From contig CAZSXS010000013.1 in assembly GCA_964611385.1 (NCBI GenBank), positions 1 through 54,530 on the forward strand: a stretch of 54,530 nt of DNA, given 5' to 3'. Position numbers and translations under genes: made by a program. Under the pieces are notes generated by a model. That model had not been told where the DNA came from. It did not search any database and saw only the letters and a program-made list of their open reading frames with translations. Source of the stretch: CAZSXS01 sp964611385. GTDB lineage: Bacteria > Bacillota > Clostridia > Lachnospirales > CAYPQA01. Shown in pieces: positions 26,558 to 35,228 of this stretch. How positions within the stretch are numbered: position 1 is the first letter of the stretch; the number at the start of each line of letters is the position of its first letter.

Positions 26558-27234
26558 GAGTGTACCTCGAAACTGTATCCTTGTCCCCAGGCGGTTTTAA
26601 TGTACTTCGGTTGATTTGGGTTCTCCTCAATTTTTTCCCGAAGCCGTCTGACATGAACATTCAGGGTGCTGTCTCCAACAATGCCTCCGTTCCATACCTG
26701 CTCAAAAAACTCCTCCTTGGGAATCGTCCGGTTCTTGTTTTTGACTAAATACACAAGAAGCTTAAATTCCATCAACTTCAAATTCAGCGGCTCTCCTCGC
26801 AAAAAGACCTTCGAAGTGCGCAAGTCAATTTTTAAATCATTGATATGAATGAGTTCGGGAGTCGCACTTTCTCCGCAGCGCTTTAACATGGCTTTGACCT
26901 TTGCCAGCAGAATACTGAGAGTATAGGGCTTTTTGATATAATCGTCGCCGCCGATACCCAGAGCCATCAGCACATCATCATCGCTTTGTCTTGCACTGAT
27001 AAACAGGATGGGAATCTGAGAATCCTTCCGAAGCTCCTTACAAAGTTCAAAGCCACTCTTTTCATCCAGGTTGATGTCCAGTAAAAGCAAGGAGACTTCA
27101 TTGTTTTTCAGAAAGCGAAGCCCCTCTTGATAACTGCTTGCATACGCCGATTTGAGACCGAACACATTAAAATATTCATTGGTAGCTTCACATAAGGCGG
27201 CTTCATCATCAATGATTAAGCAGTCGTATTTCAT
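26554..27234 (-). CDS. OmpR-family response regulator
   Basis: A 226-residue regulator. The receiver domain has the acidic pair DD (9-10), phospho-acceptor D53 in LLLLDINLD, and KKPY. The C-terminal winged helix ends with HVRRLREKIEENPNQPKYIKT (split here only for description), typical of OmpR/PhoB proteins. Its ATG overlaps the proS stop (ATGA), so it is translated from the T-box-controlled proS transcript. It probably binds the 11-bp repeats upstream of the ABC transporter. Confidence 0.92.
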   Translation of the reverse strand: MKYDCLIIDDEAALCEATNEYFNVFGLKSAYASSYQEGLRFLKNNEVSLLLLDINLDEKSGFELCKELRKDSQIPILFISARQSDDDVLMALGIGGDDYIKKPYTLSILLAKVKAMLKRCGESATPELIHINDLKIDLRTSKVFLRGEPLNLKLMEFKLLVYLVKNKNRTIPKEEFFEQVWNGGIVGDSTLNVHVRRLREKIEENPNQPKYIKTAWGQGYSFEVHS

Positions 27235-28988
27235 ACAGAACTGTCCTCCTTAAGTTGCAACACCCGCTGCACAACCTCTTCCAACAGAAGCTTTTCGTTT
27301 AACATCTTGTCTCTTTTCACAAGCTCACAGCAGCCTTCCTTCATGTTCCTTGGACTGACAATCAGCCGAAGGGGAATCCCCAGCAGGTCGGCATCCGAAA
27401 ACTGCACTCCAGCACTGACAAGCCGGTCGTCATACAGAACCTCCACACCTTTTTCCTGTAGTTCTTGGTAGAGTTGGTCGGCGTAGGCCTTCACCTGAGG
27501 GGTATCAGAGCGCATGCAGCACAGGTGAACTTGCCAAGGCGCAATGGACATGGGCCAGATGGGACCATATTCGTCATGCGAGGCTTCACAGACGGCTGCC
27601 GCCAAACGCCCCACACCAATGCCGTAACAACCCATCAAAGGATGCTTGCTACTTCCGTCCTTGTCCAAGTATTGCATACCCATGGCCTTAGAGTACTTGG
27701 TGCCAAGCTGAAAGATATTCCCTACCTCTATCCCTCGAGCAATCTGAATTGTCCTTAGCCCGCACTGGGGGCAAATTCCGCCTTCCTTTATTTTTGCAAA
27801 GTCATGGCATTGTACTTCTCCGCAATCCCTAGAAAGATGCAAGCCTGTATAATGATACTCAGCCTGATTGGCCCCGCAGAGCAGATACTTATTATTTTCC
27901 AATGAGCGGTCAAAAAGGATGACAAAATTCCCTTTCAAGCCATAAGGACCGATAAACCCAGCCTCCAATCCACAATCTGGCGTAATCACAGCTGGATAAA
28001 GTTCCTCCCCAAGGAAGTTGCTCAGCTTTGTCTCATTCACATCCAGATCCCCTCGAATAAACACCACCACGTACTCATCGTTTAGACTCTTCTGATACAC
28101 AACAGCCTTACAGCTTTTTTCTTTTGGCACCTGCACAAAGCTGCAAACTTCCTCAATGGTATGAAAGCCTGGCGTATGAACTAGGCACAGGGACTGCTCT
28201 AAGTCAGTATTGGTATTGGTTTCAGTCTTCTCGTTCAGATTCATCTTAGGAAATTCGGACTCAGTATACACGCACTCAGCAGCTTCTAAATTCGCACGAT
28301 ACCCACATTGAGGGCAAACGGCAATGGAATCCTCTCCTATGGGACTCAGGAGCATAAACTCGTGGGAAACACGTCCACCCATCATGCCCGAATCCGAGGC
28401 AACAGGAAGCACCTGGGGAATCCCCACCCGAGCAAAAATCCGCTGATAAGCCTGAAAACATCTTTGATAATATTCTTCCAGGTCTTCTTGGCTGGTATGA
28501 AAGGAGTATGCATCTTTCATGGTAAATTCCCTTACACGAATTAAGCCGCCACGAGGCCGTGCTTCGTCTCGAAACTTCGTTTGAATCTGATAAATCATAA
28601 AGGGATACTTGGCATAGGATTGCCCATACTCCCGCACCAGATGTACGGCGGCTTCTTCATGGGTCATGCCGAGGACAAGGTCCTGACCATTTCTGTCCTT
28701 CAAGCGCAGAAGCTCACTTCCAATGGACTCAAAACGTCCCGATTCTACCCAAAGTGAGGCAGGCAAGACCACTGGAAACAGCACTTCTTGACCGTCAACC
28801 CACTCCATTTCTTCACGGATGATACGCTCAATTTTACTCAAGATCCGTCGAAGGGGTGTATAGGCTGAATAAATGCCGTTGGCAACATACTTGACATAAC
28901 CGCCTCTCAACATCAGGGCATGACTATCAATGGCGCAATCCGCCGGTCTTTCTTTAAATCTGTCTCCTACTACTTTTTCCAATTTCAT
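27231..28988 (-). CDS. proS: Prolyl-tRNA synthetase
   Basis: A 585-residue bacterial-type class II synthetase that charges tRNA-Pro. Motif 2 is visible around FRDEARPRGGLIRVREFTMKD, motif 3 around MGCYGIGVGRL, and the region about 235-400 is the YbaK-like editing insertion. A pair of CPQCGY/CPQCGL segments (one in the insertion border, one near residue 420) is notable. The start follows AGGAGG after the T-box terminator. It is the first gene of a proS-regulator-kinase operon, an uncommon partnership. I cannot tell whether a second proS exists elsewhere in the genome. Confidence 0.94.
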   Translation of the reverse strand: MKLEKVVGDRFKERPADCAIDSHALMLRGGYVKYVANGIYSAYTPLRRILSKIERIIREEMEWVDGQEVLFPVVLPASLWVESGRFESIGSELLRLKDRNGQDLVLGMTHEEAAVHLVREYGQSYAKYPFMIYQIQTKFRDEARPRGGLIRVREFTMKDAYSFHTSQEDLEEYYQRCFQAYQRIFARVGIPQVLPVASDSGMMGGRVSHEFMLLSPIGEDSIAVCPQCGYRANLEAAECVYTESEFPKMNLNEKTETNTNTDLEQSLCLVHTPGFHTIEEVCSFVQVPKEKSCKAVVYQKSLNDEYVVVFIRGDLDVNETKLSNFLGEELYPAVITPDCGLEAGFIGPYGLKGNFVILFDRSLENNKYLLCGANQAEYHYTGLHLSRDCGEVQCHDFAKIKEGGICPQCGLRTIQIARGIEVGNIFQLGTKYSKAMGMQYLDKDGSSKHPLMGCYGIGVGRLAAAVCEASHDEYGPIWPMSIAPWQVHLCCMRSDTPQVKAYADQLYQELQEKGVEVLYDDRLVSAGVQFSDADLLGIPLRLIVSPRNMKEGCCELVKRDKMLNEKLLLEEVVQRVLQLKEDSSV

Positions 28989-29005
28989 GATAAAAACCTC
29001 CTAAT

Positions 29006-29250
29006 TAAAAAAACCCTAAGTCAACAAAGTCAACTTAGGGCGAACAGGGTCCGCGGTACCACCTAAATTCGGAAATCAATTCCGCTCTCACGGTACAAAA
29101 TTATACCTTTCCCTATGACGGGAGAAACCCGGCGCAGCTTACTTTTTCGAGCAAAACTCTTTTTTGGGCTGGCAGCTCAAAGAGGGGTTCGGCATTTTTT
29201 CAATGAAGATTTGCACCCACCATCTTCTCTCTGCAAAATCCAAAATGCTT
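29006..29250 (-). promoter_or_regulatory. T-box riboswitch controlling proS
   Basis: On the reverse strand the leader holds a Stem I region (AGAGAGAAGATGGTGGGTGC onward), a GCCGAACCCCTCT specifier-type loop (about 29181-29193) offering a CCC/CCU proline triplet, and the T-box bulge TGGTACCGCGG (29050-29062). A terminator follows: CCCTAAGT/ACTTAGGG (29013-29040) and seven Ts. Uncharged tRNA-Pro should stabilise the antiterminator and turn on proS and, by readthrough, the two-component genes. Confidence 0.92.
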
Positions 29251-29261
29251 ACTCTTTCTTT

Positions 29262-29822
29262 TCATCGCTTTTCTGATTTATATATCATTTGTTTTTGGCT
29301 ATAGTAGCATACAATGCAAAAAATGGCAACACCTTTCAGCACAAGGCTGCCGTCCCTCACAAAACCCACAACCCCGTCGCCGAGGGCGTTTGGAAAAATT
29401 CTTTCGTAAAGAAAGAAGAACCCTCCAATGACTAGCAAGGGAGCAAGTACACGCAGACCAAAGCCAAAGCCTTCTATCAAATAATCTGCTACCCTATCCA
29501 AAGCTACAGTAAGCTTAAAGTTCAAGAAGGTAGTCAGAAGCAAAACGAAGAATAACGTACCCGCTACGAAAGCCGTAGCATCCCCGACGTTTGGCTTCAA
29601 GGTACACAATAGGATAACATCTGCCACAAAGGCCAAGGGTGTAAAGACGGACATGAAACTAGCAGTTTTAGAAAGCAATGGTTGTGCCTGAGAATCCAGC
29701 TTCATCCAAAAAATTGATATACTCACTCCAGCCTCTGTCAAGGCTCTGCCCATTGCCACCGCCAAGGAAAAAAGCACAAGAATAATCAAAAGCTCCAGTA
29801 TAAAACTTTGCACCAAAATCAC
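29262..29822 (-). CDS. Hypothetical integral membrane protein
   Basis: A 186-residue protein with four to five hydrophobic helices (about residues 5-25, 55-78, 82-105, 125-145, 160-178) and no motif I recognise. It overlaps the stop of the upstream ATPase gene by 4 bp, so the two are probably made together. Its 3' end lies within 12 bp of the T-box leader, so the proS promoter probably sits inside this gene's last codons. Confidence 0.7.
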   Translation of the reverse strand: MILVQSFILELLIILVLFSLAVAMGRALTEAGVSISIFWMKLDSQAQPLLSKTASFMSVFTPLAFVADVILLCTLKPNVGDATAFVAGTLFFVLLLTTFLNFKLTVALDRVADYLIEGFGFGLRVLAPLLVIGGFFFLYERIFPNALGDGVVGFVRDGSLVLKGVAIFCIVCYYSQKQMIYKSEKR

Positions 29823-30904
29823 TCTCCAAAGGCTGATATGATTCCCTTAAAGCAGGCATCCACCTTTGTAAAGTCCATGGTTCTGGAATAAATTTTCTCC
29901 AGGACATGATGCTGCTCCTTTGTTTTTTCCAGCTCCTTGGCGGCATAACAGAGAATTTGATTGAACAAAAGATTATTCTGTGCCAGAAGTTCGTTGTAAG
30001 CATCCGCTTCCTTTCGATGAAGCAAGGAATTTAAGGCAATTGTCTTTTCCGAAACCAGCTGTGCCCGCTTACTCTGCAAGCCTTCATCTCCTGAGATCAA
30101 GCTCCTGGACGTAACAGCAAGGCCTGTATCCTTCACCACAAAGTGCTTCACTTTCTCTGGCTCCATGGTGCTGTAATAACATTCCAGACTATACCCACGC
30201 TTTAGTCCATAGGAAACCAAGGCTCCCAAGAGCTCGGAAGATAAACAGTGGTTTTCCCTATCCATATCGTATAGTATTTTCCCATCCAAAATACTGTCGG
30301 AGTAATCCACAAAACCATTTGCTGTAAAAGCTTCCGCAAATAGCTTTCGCACCGTCCCTTTTCCTTTTTCCTCTGGGAAAAGATTCTTAGCTAGGCTCTC
30401 TGACAACTGATACAGTTTTGTTTTGTCTATGAGCCGGTCATAAAGGGTATTGCTCAGCTCCAAAATACAGCCAGCACTTTTCATATACCCGTAAGCCGAC
30501 TGATACAAGCGACTTTTTTTCTCTAAAAGCTTAGCGATTTCGTTTTTGTGCTCTTTCAGCTTCCCATTATCCAGATAGTCTCCCAGGTTTACAAGTACTT
30601 CCAAAGCGCCGGGCAAGACCGGATCCGTCATATGAGGCGCAGTTCCATCCATCATCACAAGACCCAAGGAGGGTATGGTAACACCGTCCAAGCTTTCCTC
30701 ATCACTGGCGCAACAGATCCGCTCCACAGTACAGCCTTTTTCCTGAAAGTGTTTGGCAAAGCGATTCATCAGAGTGCTTTTCCCTACGCCCGAGCCTCCT
30801 TTTAAAATAAAAACCCGCTCCGTATCTTCGGAATTAAAAATATAGTTAAAGTAGCTGAAGAAGCCGTTGGGCGTGTTGGCCCCGGCAAAGAATTGTTTAT
30901 CCAT
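29819..30904 (-). CDS. P-loop ATPase, PRK06851-like
   Basis: A 361-residue protein starting MDKQFFAGANTPNGFFSYF, with Walker A KGGSGVGKSTLM (about 35-46). The N-terminal FFAGANTPNGF motif identifies the PRK06851-type family of P-loop proteins common in Clostridia, whose function is unknown. The C-terminal half is helical and Leu/Lys/Glu rich. The downstream membrane protein overlaps it. A region of about 315 bp upstream carries repeat copy B and no other gene. Confidence 0.75.
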   Translation of the reverse strand: MDKQFFAGANTPNGFFSYFNYIFNSEDTERVFILKGGSGVGKSTLMNRFAKHFQEKGCTVERICCASDEESLDGVTIPSLGLVMMDGTAPHMTDPVLPGALEVLVNLGDYLDNGKLKEHKNEIAKLLEKKSRLYQSAYGYMKSAGCILELSNTLYDRLIDKTKLYQLSESLAKNLFPEEKGKGTVRKLFAEAFTANGFVDYSDSILDGKILYDMDRENHCLSSELLGALVSYGLKRGYSLECYYSTMEPEKVKHFVVKDTGLAVTSRSLISGDEGLQSKRAQLVSEKTIALNSLLHRKEADAYNELLAQNNLLFNQILCYAAKELEKTKEQHHVLEKIYSRTMDFTKVDACFKGIISAFGE

Positions 30905-31052
30905 GAAATCCCCCTGAAGTAAAGCTAATCATAGTATTATATGGAAAAAAGTTTGACTTGTTCAGCCATTCATAAAAACCATTAAAACAACTATTGGCTG
31001 GGCAAAAGACGTATAAAGATGAAAAAAGAAGACAAACTAAAAGAAAAGGGAT

Positions 31053-31152
31053 CTATACTCAGTCTCTTAAGCATTTACTAAGCCGCCACCGTTAAACCTG
31101 TATAAATTCTATTGTTTTGGTGGCTTTGCAAAGCTGAACGTGACTGGGTATA
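31053..31152 (+). repeat. Intergenic repeat element, copy B
   Basis: Terminal inverted repeats TATACTCAGTC (31054-31064) and GACTGGGTATA (31142-31152) bound 99 bp. Inside lies the hairpin GCCACC/GGTGGC preceded by AAGCC and followed by TTTGCAAAG, shared with copy A. CTATACTCAGTCTCTT is nearly identical to the reverse strand of copy C at 39275-39290. The element occupies most of the gap before the spore protein gene. Confidence 0.65.
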
Positions 31153-31219
31153 TATCTGGCTTTTAAAAAGAAATGGAAGGGGGTAACAAGCTAAAAAGAC
31201 CCCTGAAAGGAGAAACCAA

Positions 31220-31438
31220 ATGGGTAAACCCAAAAAAATCAAGCCGGTGGAGGATAAGGAATTAACAGAAGCGGAACTGATGAAGTATGAAATTGCAGAA
31301 GAGCTAGGGCTAATGGATAAGGTAAAGAAAACAGGATGGAAAAGCCTTACTGCCAAAGAAAGTGGTAAAATCGGCGGGATGATGAATAAAAGGAAAAAGG
31401 CACAGCAGCTTTTGGGTGACGTAGAAAAAGATAGTTGA
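31220..31438 (+). CDS. Small acid-soluble spore protein, alpha/beta type
   Basis: A 72-residue basic protein with the SASP pattern KYEIAEELGL, GWKSLTAKESGKIGG and MMNKRKK. These proteins coat spore DNA and are degraded at germination by the Gpr protease. The 60-75 residue length fits. The ribosome binding site AAAGGAG is strong. A sigma-G promoter would be expected upstream, but none is clear. The gene is the best evidence that the organism sporulates. Confidence 0.85.
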   Translation: MGKPKKIKPVEDKELTEAELMKYEIAEELGLMDKVKKTGWKSLTAKESGKIGGMMNKRKKAQQLLGDVEKDS

Positions 31439-31462
31439 TTTTTTCAGCCTTTTGTATATAAT
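31435..31462 (+). promoter_or_regulatory. Sigma-A promoter of the pdxY-transporter operon
   Basis: TTGATT, 16 nt and TATAAT. The -35 overlaps the stop codon of the spore protein gene, and the start of pdxY is 38 bp downstream. Confidence 0.6.
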
Positions 31463-31500
31463 GATACTGCTAAAAAAATGACAAAAGGAGATATGAAAAA

Positions 31501-32388
31501 ATGAAAAAACTACCTCGTGTATGTGCCATTCATGATATGTCCGGCTTTGGAAAGTGCTCCTTGACCATTGCCATCCCTTTGATTTCATCGGCAGGTATAG
31601 AAGTTTGCCCCATGCCCACCTCTTTGCTCTCCACCAATACCTTATTTAAAAACTTTACCTTCTTTGATTTTACAAAAGAGCTTCCTGCCTACATCAGCCA
31701 TTGGAAAAGTATCGGCCTTACCCATGACTGTGCTTATTCCGGTTTTCTGGGTTCTACGGAGCAAATCAACCTGGTCAAGGAATTTATGGAAGCAGCTGTA
31801 ACTTTGGAGGGCAAGCCTGCCTTAAAGATCGTAGATCCTGTCATGGGCGACAACGGGAAGATCATTCCTATCTACGATGAACTGATGTTTAAAAACATGG
31901 GGCAGCTTGTATCCGTGGCTGACATTACGACTCCCAATGTAACTGAGGCCTGCATACTCACAGGGCGCACTTTTGAGAGCAACAGCCTTTCCAAAGAGGA
32001 TTGTAAGACCATCTGCGAAGAACTCCACAAGCTTGGTGCAAAGCACGTAGTATTGACGGGCGTGACTCGTGAGGACAGGTTATATAACTGTGTGCTGGAA
32101 AGCTCAGGTGCAGGCGTCGAAAGCAGTGACGCAAGTGCTACCGCCTATGACTATTATGAGTACAGCGTCAGTCTCCTCCCCTTCCATATGCACGGCACTG
32201 GGGACTTATTTACCAGCACCTTAACTGCCGGACTGGTTACAGGACACAGCTTGAGTGAATCTGTCAAGAGTGCCTCAGAATTTGTTCGTGAGGTAATGAT
32301 CGTATCCAAGGATGTAGAAGGAACAGACCAACGAGGCGTGGCCTTTGAACTCTTACTTCACACCTTGCGAAAGGGAATTTATGAATGA
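31501..32388 (+). CDS. Pyridoxamine/pyridoxal kinase (PdxY-like)
   Basis: A 295-residue ribokinase-fold enzyme phosphorylating pyridoxal, pyridoxamine or pyridoxine to give B6 vitamers. The N-terminal VCAIHDMSGFGKCSLT and the C-terminal anion hole HGTGDLFTSTL are typical. DPVMGDNGK is the central family motif. The ribosome binding site is AAAGGAG. Its stop overlaps the start of the downstream membrane protein, so the two are cotranscribed. Confidence 0.88.
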   Translation: MKKLPRVCAIHDMSGFGKCSLTIAIPLISSAGIEVCPMPTSLLSTNTLFKNFTFFDFTKELPAYISHWKSIGLTHDCAYSGFLGSTEQINLVKEFMEAAVTLEGKPALKIVDPVMGDNGKIIPIYDELMFKNMGQLVSVADITTPNVTEACILTGRTFESNSLSKEDCKTICEELHKLGAKHVVLTGVTREDRLYNCVLESSGAGVESSDASATAYDYYEYSVSLLPFHMHGTGDLFTSTLTAGLVTGHSLSESVKSASEFVREVMIVSKDVEGTDQRGVAFELLLHTLRKGIYE

Positions 32389-33049
32389 GTTTCTATTCTT
32401 TTTAAGCATTATCGTTTACTTTTCCCTTCTGCTGATTGCCTACAAGTTATTTGGAAAGACCGGACTCTTTTTATGGACAAGCATTGGCATGATCCTATCC
32501 AACATCGAAGTGCTTAAAATGATCACTCTATTTAATTTGCCCTTGACTTTGGGAAACGTTCTATACGGCACCACTTTTTTGGCAACGGACATACTTAGCG
32601 AAAGACACGGCAAGCAAGAAGCTAACGTGGCAGTAAAGATTGGGTTTTTCACCATTCTCGCCTTTACTATCGTATCTCAGTTTATGCTTCGGTTCAACCC
32701 CTCCCCAGATGATTTTGCCTCCGAAAGCCTACAGGTCATATTCGGGCTCACCCCCCGTATTGCGCTTTCTGGCATCATCACCTATGTACTCACTCAAAAG
32801 TTTGACATTTGGCTCTACCACAAAATTTGGGCAAAGACCGGCGACCGCATGCTATGGCTTCGGAATAACGGATCCACCTGCATATCGCAGCTGTTGGACA
32901 CCACGATTTTCACCCTCATTGCCTTCTGGGGATTATATGACGTACAAACCGTACTAACACTCATCGGCACGACTTATCTAATCAAATTCGTAATTTCAAT
33001 ATTAGACACGCCTTTCATCTACATAGCTAGGAGACTCAAAGTCTCCTAG
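32381..33049 (+). CDS. VUT-family (YhhQ-like) queuosine precursor-type transporter
   Basis: A 222-residue protein with about six helices and the family motif ATDILSERHGKQEA. Members of the VUT/YhhQ family import queuine or preQ0/preQ1. I start it at the ATG 32381, which overlaps the pdxY stop and follows AAGGGAA; an upstream in-frame ATG at 32345 is inside pdxY without a site. Coupling to a vitamin B6 kinase is unusual, so another heterocyclic substrate, such as a B6 vitamer, is possible. Confidence 0.8.
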   Translation: MNEFLFFLSIIVYFSLLLIAYKLFGKTGLFLWTSIGMILSNIEVLKMITLFNLPLTLGNVLYGTTFLATDILSERHGKQEANVAVKIGFFTILAFTIVSQFMLRFNPSPDDFASESLQVIFGLTPRIALSGIITYVLTQKFDIWLYHKIWAKTGDRMLWLRNNGSTCISQLLDTTIFTLIAFWGLYDVQTVLTLIGTTYLIKFVISILDTPFIYIARRLKVS

Positions 33050-33058
33050 CTTTTTTTA
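33025..33058 (+). terminator. Rho-independent terminator overlapping the transporter stop codon
   Basis: AGCTAGGAGACT (33025-33036) pairs perfectly with AGTCTCCTAGCT (33040-33051) around a 3-nt loop, followed by seven Ts. The stop codon TAG at 33047-33049 is inside the 3' arm. Confidence 0.9.
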
Positions 33059-33140
33059 ACTCTTAATAATTCTTCATTTTTTATAGAGTATCATTTTATA
33101 TTTTTAATGTAAGATAGATTTATCGCAAGGAGGGATCACT

Positions 33141-35228
33141 ATGCAAGCTGTCGCTGAAAAAGTAATTAAACATAAACGATTGGTGCTCATTTGCTTTTTG
33201 CTAACGCTGGTCGTGTGTTTTGTTTTAAACAAGTTGGTTGTTGTCAATTATAACTTGTTGGATTATTTGCCTAAGGAGGCAAAATCTACGCTATCTATGC
33301 AGGTCATGAACCAAGAGTTTTCCAAGGTTCCGCCCAATGCCCGAGTGCTGATCACAAATACTGGTATCCCAGAGGCTCTTGAGTTTAAAGAAAAACTAAG
33401 GTCTGTGGAAGGCGTGAAGGAAATAAATTGGCTGGATGATGTGGCCAATCTGTATCAGCCCTTGGAAACCATGGAAGGCAAGGTACTTGATAGTTGGTAT
33501 AAGGCAGATAATGCTCTCTTTACCCTGGTCATTGAGGATGGAAAATCCATGCAGGCCGTAAAGGAGATTCGGGCGATCATAGATGGACGGGGCGAAATCA
33601 CTGGTGAGATTGTTGATACTGTGGCCGCCAAAGAGGTCGCCGAATCAGCCAAAAGCTCTATGATTTTAATTTTGGGCTGTATACTGGTCATCCTGGTGCT
33701 GACCTCTACCTCTTGGTTTGAACCTGTTTTGTTCTTGGCTACCATTGGCATTGCCATTGCCATCAATAACGGTACTAACTTTTTTTTAGGGAGTATCTCT
33801 AATATCACACAGACCACTTCCTCTATCTTGCAGTTGGCGGTTTCTATGGACTATGCCATTTTCTTGCTGCACCGTTTTCGAGACTACCGTGAAGAGGGGC
33901 TTGAGGTGCAGTCGGCCATGTCACTTGCAATGAAAAACTCTTTTCCGACTATCCTCGCCAGCGGTGTAACCACCATGATTGGCTTTGCAGCTTTAGTAAT
34001 CATGCGCTTTGGCTTGGGCCCCGATATGGGCATCGTGCTTACCAAGGCCGTGATATTTAGTTTACTCAGTGTAATGCTGCTTCTGCCGGTTTTGACCCTT
34101 TATACTTATAAGCTGATCGACAAGACCCAGCATAGACTGATCATTCCCCCCTTTGAAAAATTTGGACGCTTTGCCTTAAAGGCTGGTATACCCATTTTAG
34201 TCCTAGTGGCTATTCTTGTTGTTCCTTCCTTTCTGGCACAACAAAACAATCACTTTCTTTACGGCGCCTCTGGAGTGAATGCGCACAATGGCATACCTTT
34301 AACTGAACAGCTTTTCGGTAAAGCCAACAATATGGTTATGCTCGTTCCTACTGGGAATGTGGCTGCTGAAAGAGAGCTGAGCAAGCACTTAAATATCCTG
34401 CCTTTTGTCAATAGCGTGATTTCATATACTGAAAACATTGGAGATAAGATCCCTGCTGAATTTGTGCCGGAGGATAAACGGTCCAACTTGATGTCTCCCA
34501 ACTACAGCCGAATCATTATCACAGTGTCCACGGAGCAGGAAGGTGACGCTGCTTTCGCTGCTGTGGAGGAAATTCGTGCTATAGGCCAATCCTTTTACGG
34601 AGACGATTATTATTTGGCCGGAGGTAGCGTGAATGTGTACGACATGAAGGAAACCATCGTGGCTGATAATATTCCTGTTACCATTGTAGGAATTGTTGGT
34701 ATTGCTATCATGATTTTATTGACTTTCCGTTCCTTATCTATTCCTATCATTTTGGTTTCTACCATTGAATCCGCAATCTGGATTAACTTGGCTTATTCTT
34801 ATTTTGCCAATGAAAGTGTTGTATACATTGCTTATATCGTTTTAAGTTCCATTCAATTGGGCGCAACTGTAGACTATGCTATTTTGTTTTCCAGCCGCTA
34901 TGTAGAAAACAGGCAGCTGTACGATAAAAAAACAGCTGTAGTAAAAACCATTTCCGAAACAGCCTTATCTATTTTAACCTCAGCTTCCATATTAGTACTC
35001 GCGGGTTTTGTCCTAAGCTTTACTTCAGCTAGCTCGGTAACTGCTCAGCTGGGCATGATGATCGGACGGGGGACTTTACTTTCCTGTTCCTTAGTACTTT
35101 TCCTGCTTCCAACCCTGCTGATGCTGCTTGACAGGCTTGTGGCAGCCACAACTTTAAAATCAAATTTCAAAGGAGGTAAAAATCATGAAAAAACTAACAT
35201 CACTGCTTCTAGCGGCCGTAGTTTTTAG
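33141..35228 (+). CDS. MMPL/RND-family transporter
   Basis: A 695-residue protein with twelve predicted helices in two similar halves: helix 1 near residues 13-33, the first bundle at about 170-330, then helix 7 (about 340-365), an extracellular domain and the final bundle at about 500-675. The motif SMDYAIFLLHRFRDY in the first half and GATVDYAILFSSRYVENR in the second are typical MMPL repeats carrying the proton-relay Asp. Such pumps export lipids, siderophores or drugs. The gene overlaps the next by 44 bp, and the heptad-repeat protein is its obvious partner. The substrate is unknown. Confidence 0.88.
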   Translation: MQAVAEKVIKHKRLVLICFLLTLVVCFVLNKLVVVNYNLLDYLPKEAKSTLSMQVMNQEFSKVPPNARVLITNTGIPEALEFKEKLRSVEGVKEINWLDDVANLYQPLETMEGKVLDSWYKADNALFTLVIEDGKSMQAVKEIRAIIDGRGEITGEIVDTVAAKEVAESAKSSMILILGCILVILVLTSTSWFEPVLFLATIGIAIAINNGTNFFLGSISNITQTTSSILQLAVSMDYAIFLLHRFRDYREEGLEVQSAMSLAMKNSFPTILASGVTTMIGFAALVIMRFGLGPDMGIVLTKAVIFSLLSVMLLLPVLTLYTYKLIDKTQHRLIIPPFEKFGRFALKAGIPILVLVAILVVPSFLAQQNNHFLYGASGVNAHNGIPLTEQLFGKANNMVMLVPTGNVAAERELSKHLNILPFVNSVISYTENIGDKIPAEFVPEDKRSNLMSPNYSRIIITVSTEQEGDAAFAAVEEIRAIGQSFYGDDYYLAGGSVNVYDMKETIVADNIPVTIVGIVGIAIMILLTFRSLSIPIILVSTIESAIWINLAYSYFANESVVYIAYIVLSSIQLGATVDYAILFSSRYVENRQLYDKKTAVVKTISETALSILTSASILVLAGFVLSFTSASSVTAQLGMMIGRGTLLSCSLVLFLLPTLLMLLDRLVAATTLKSNFKGGKNHEKTNITASSGRSF

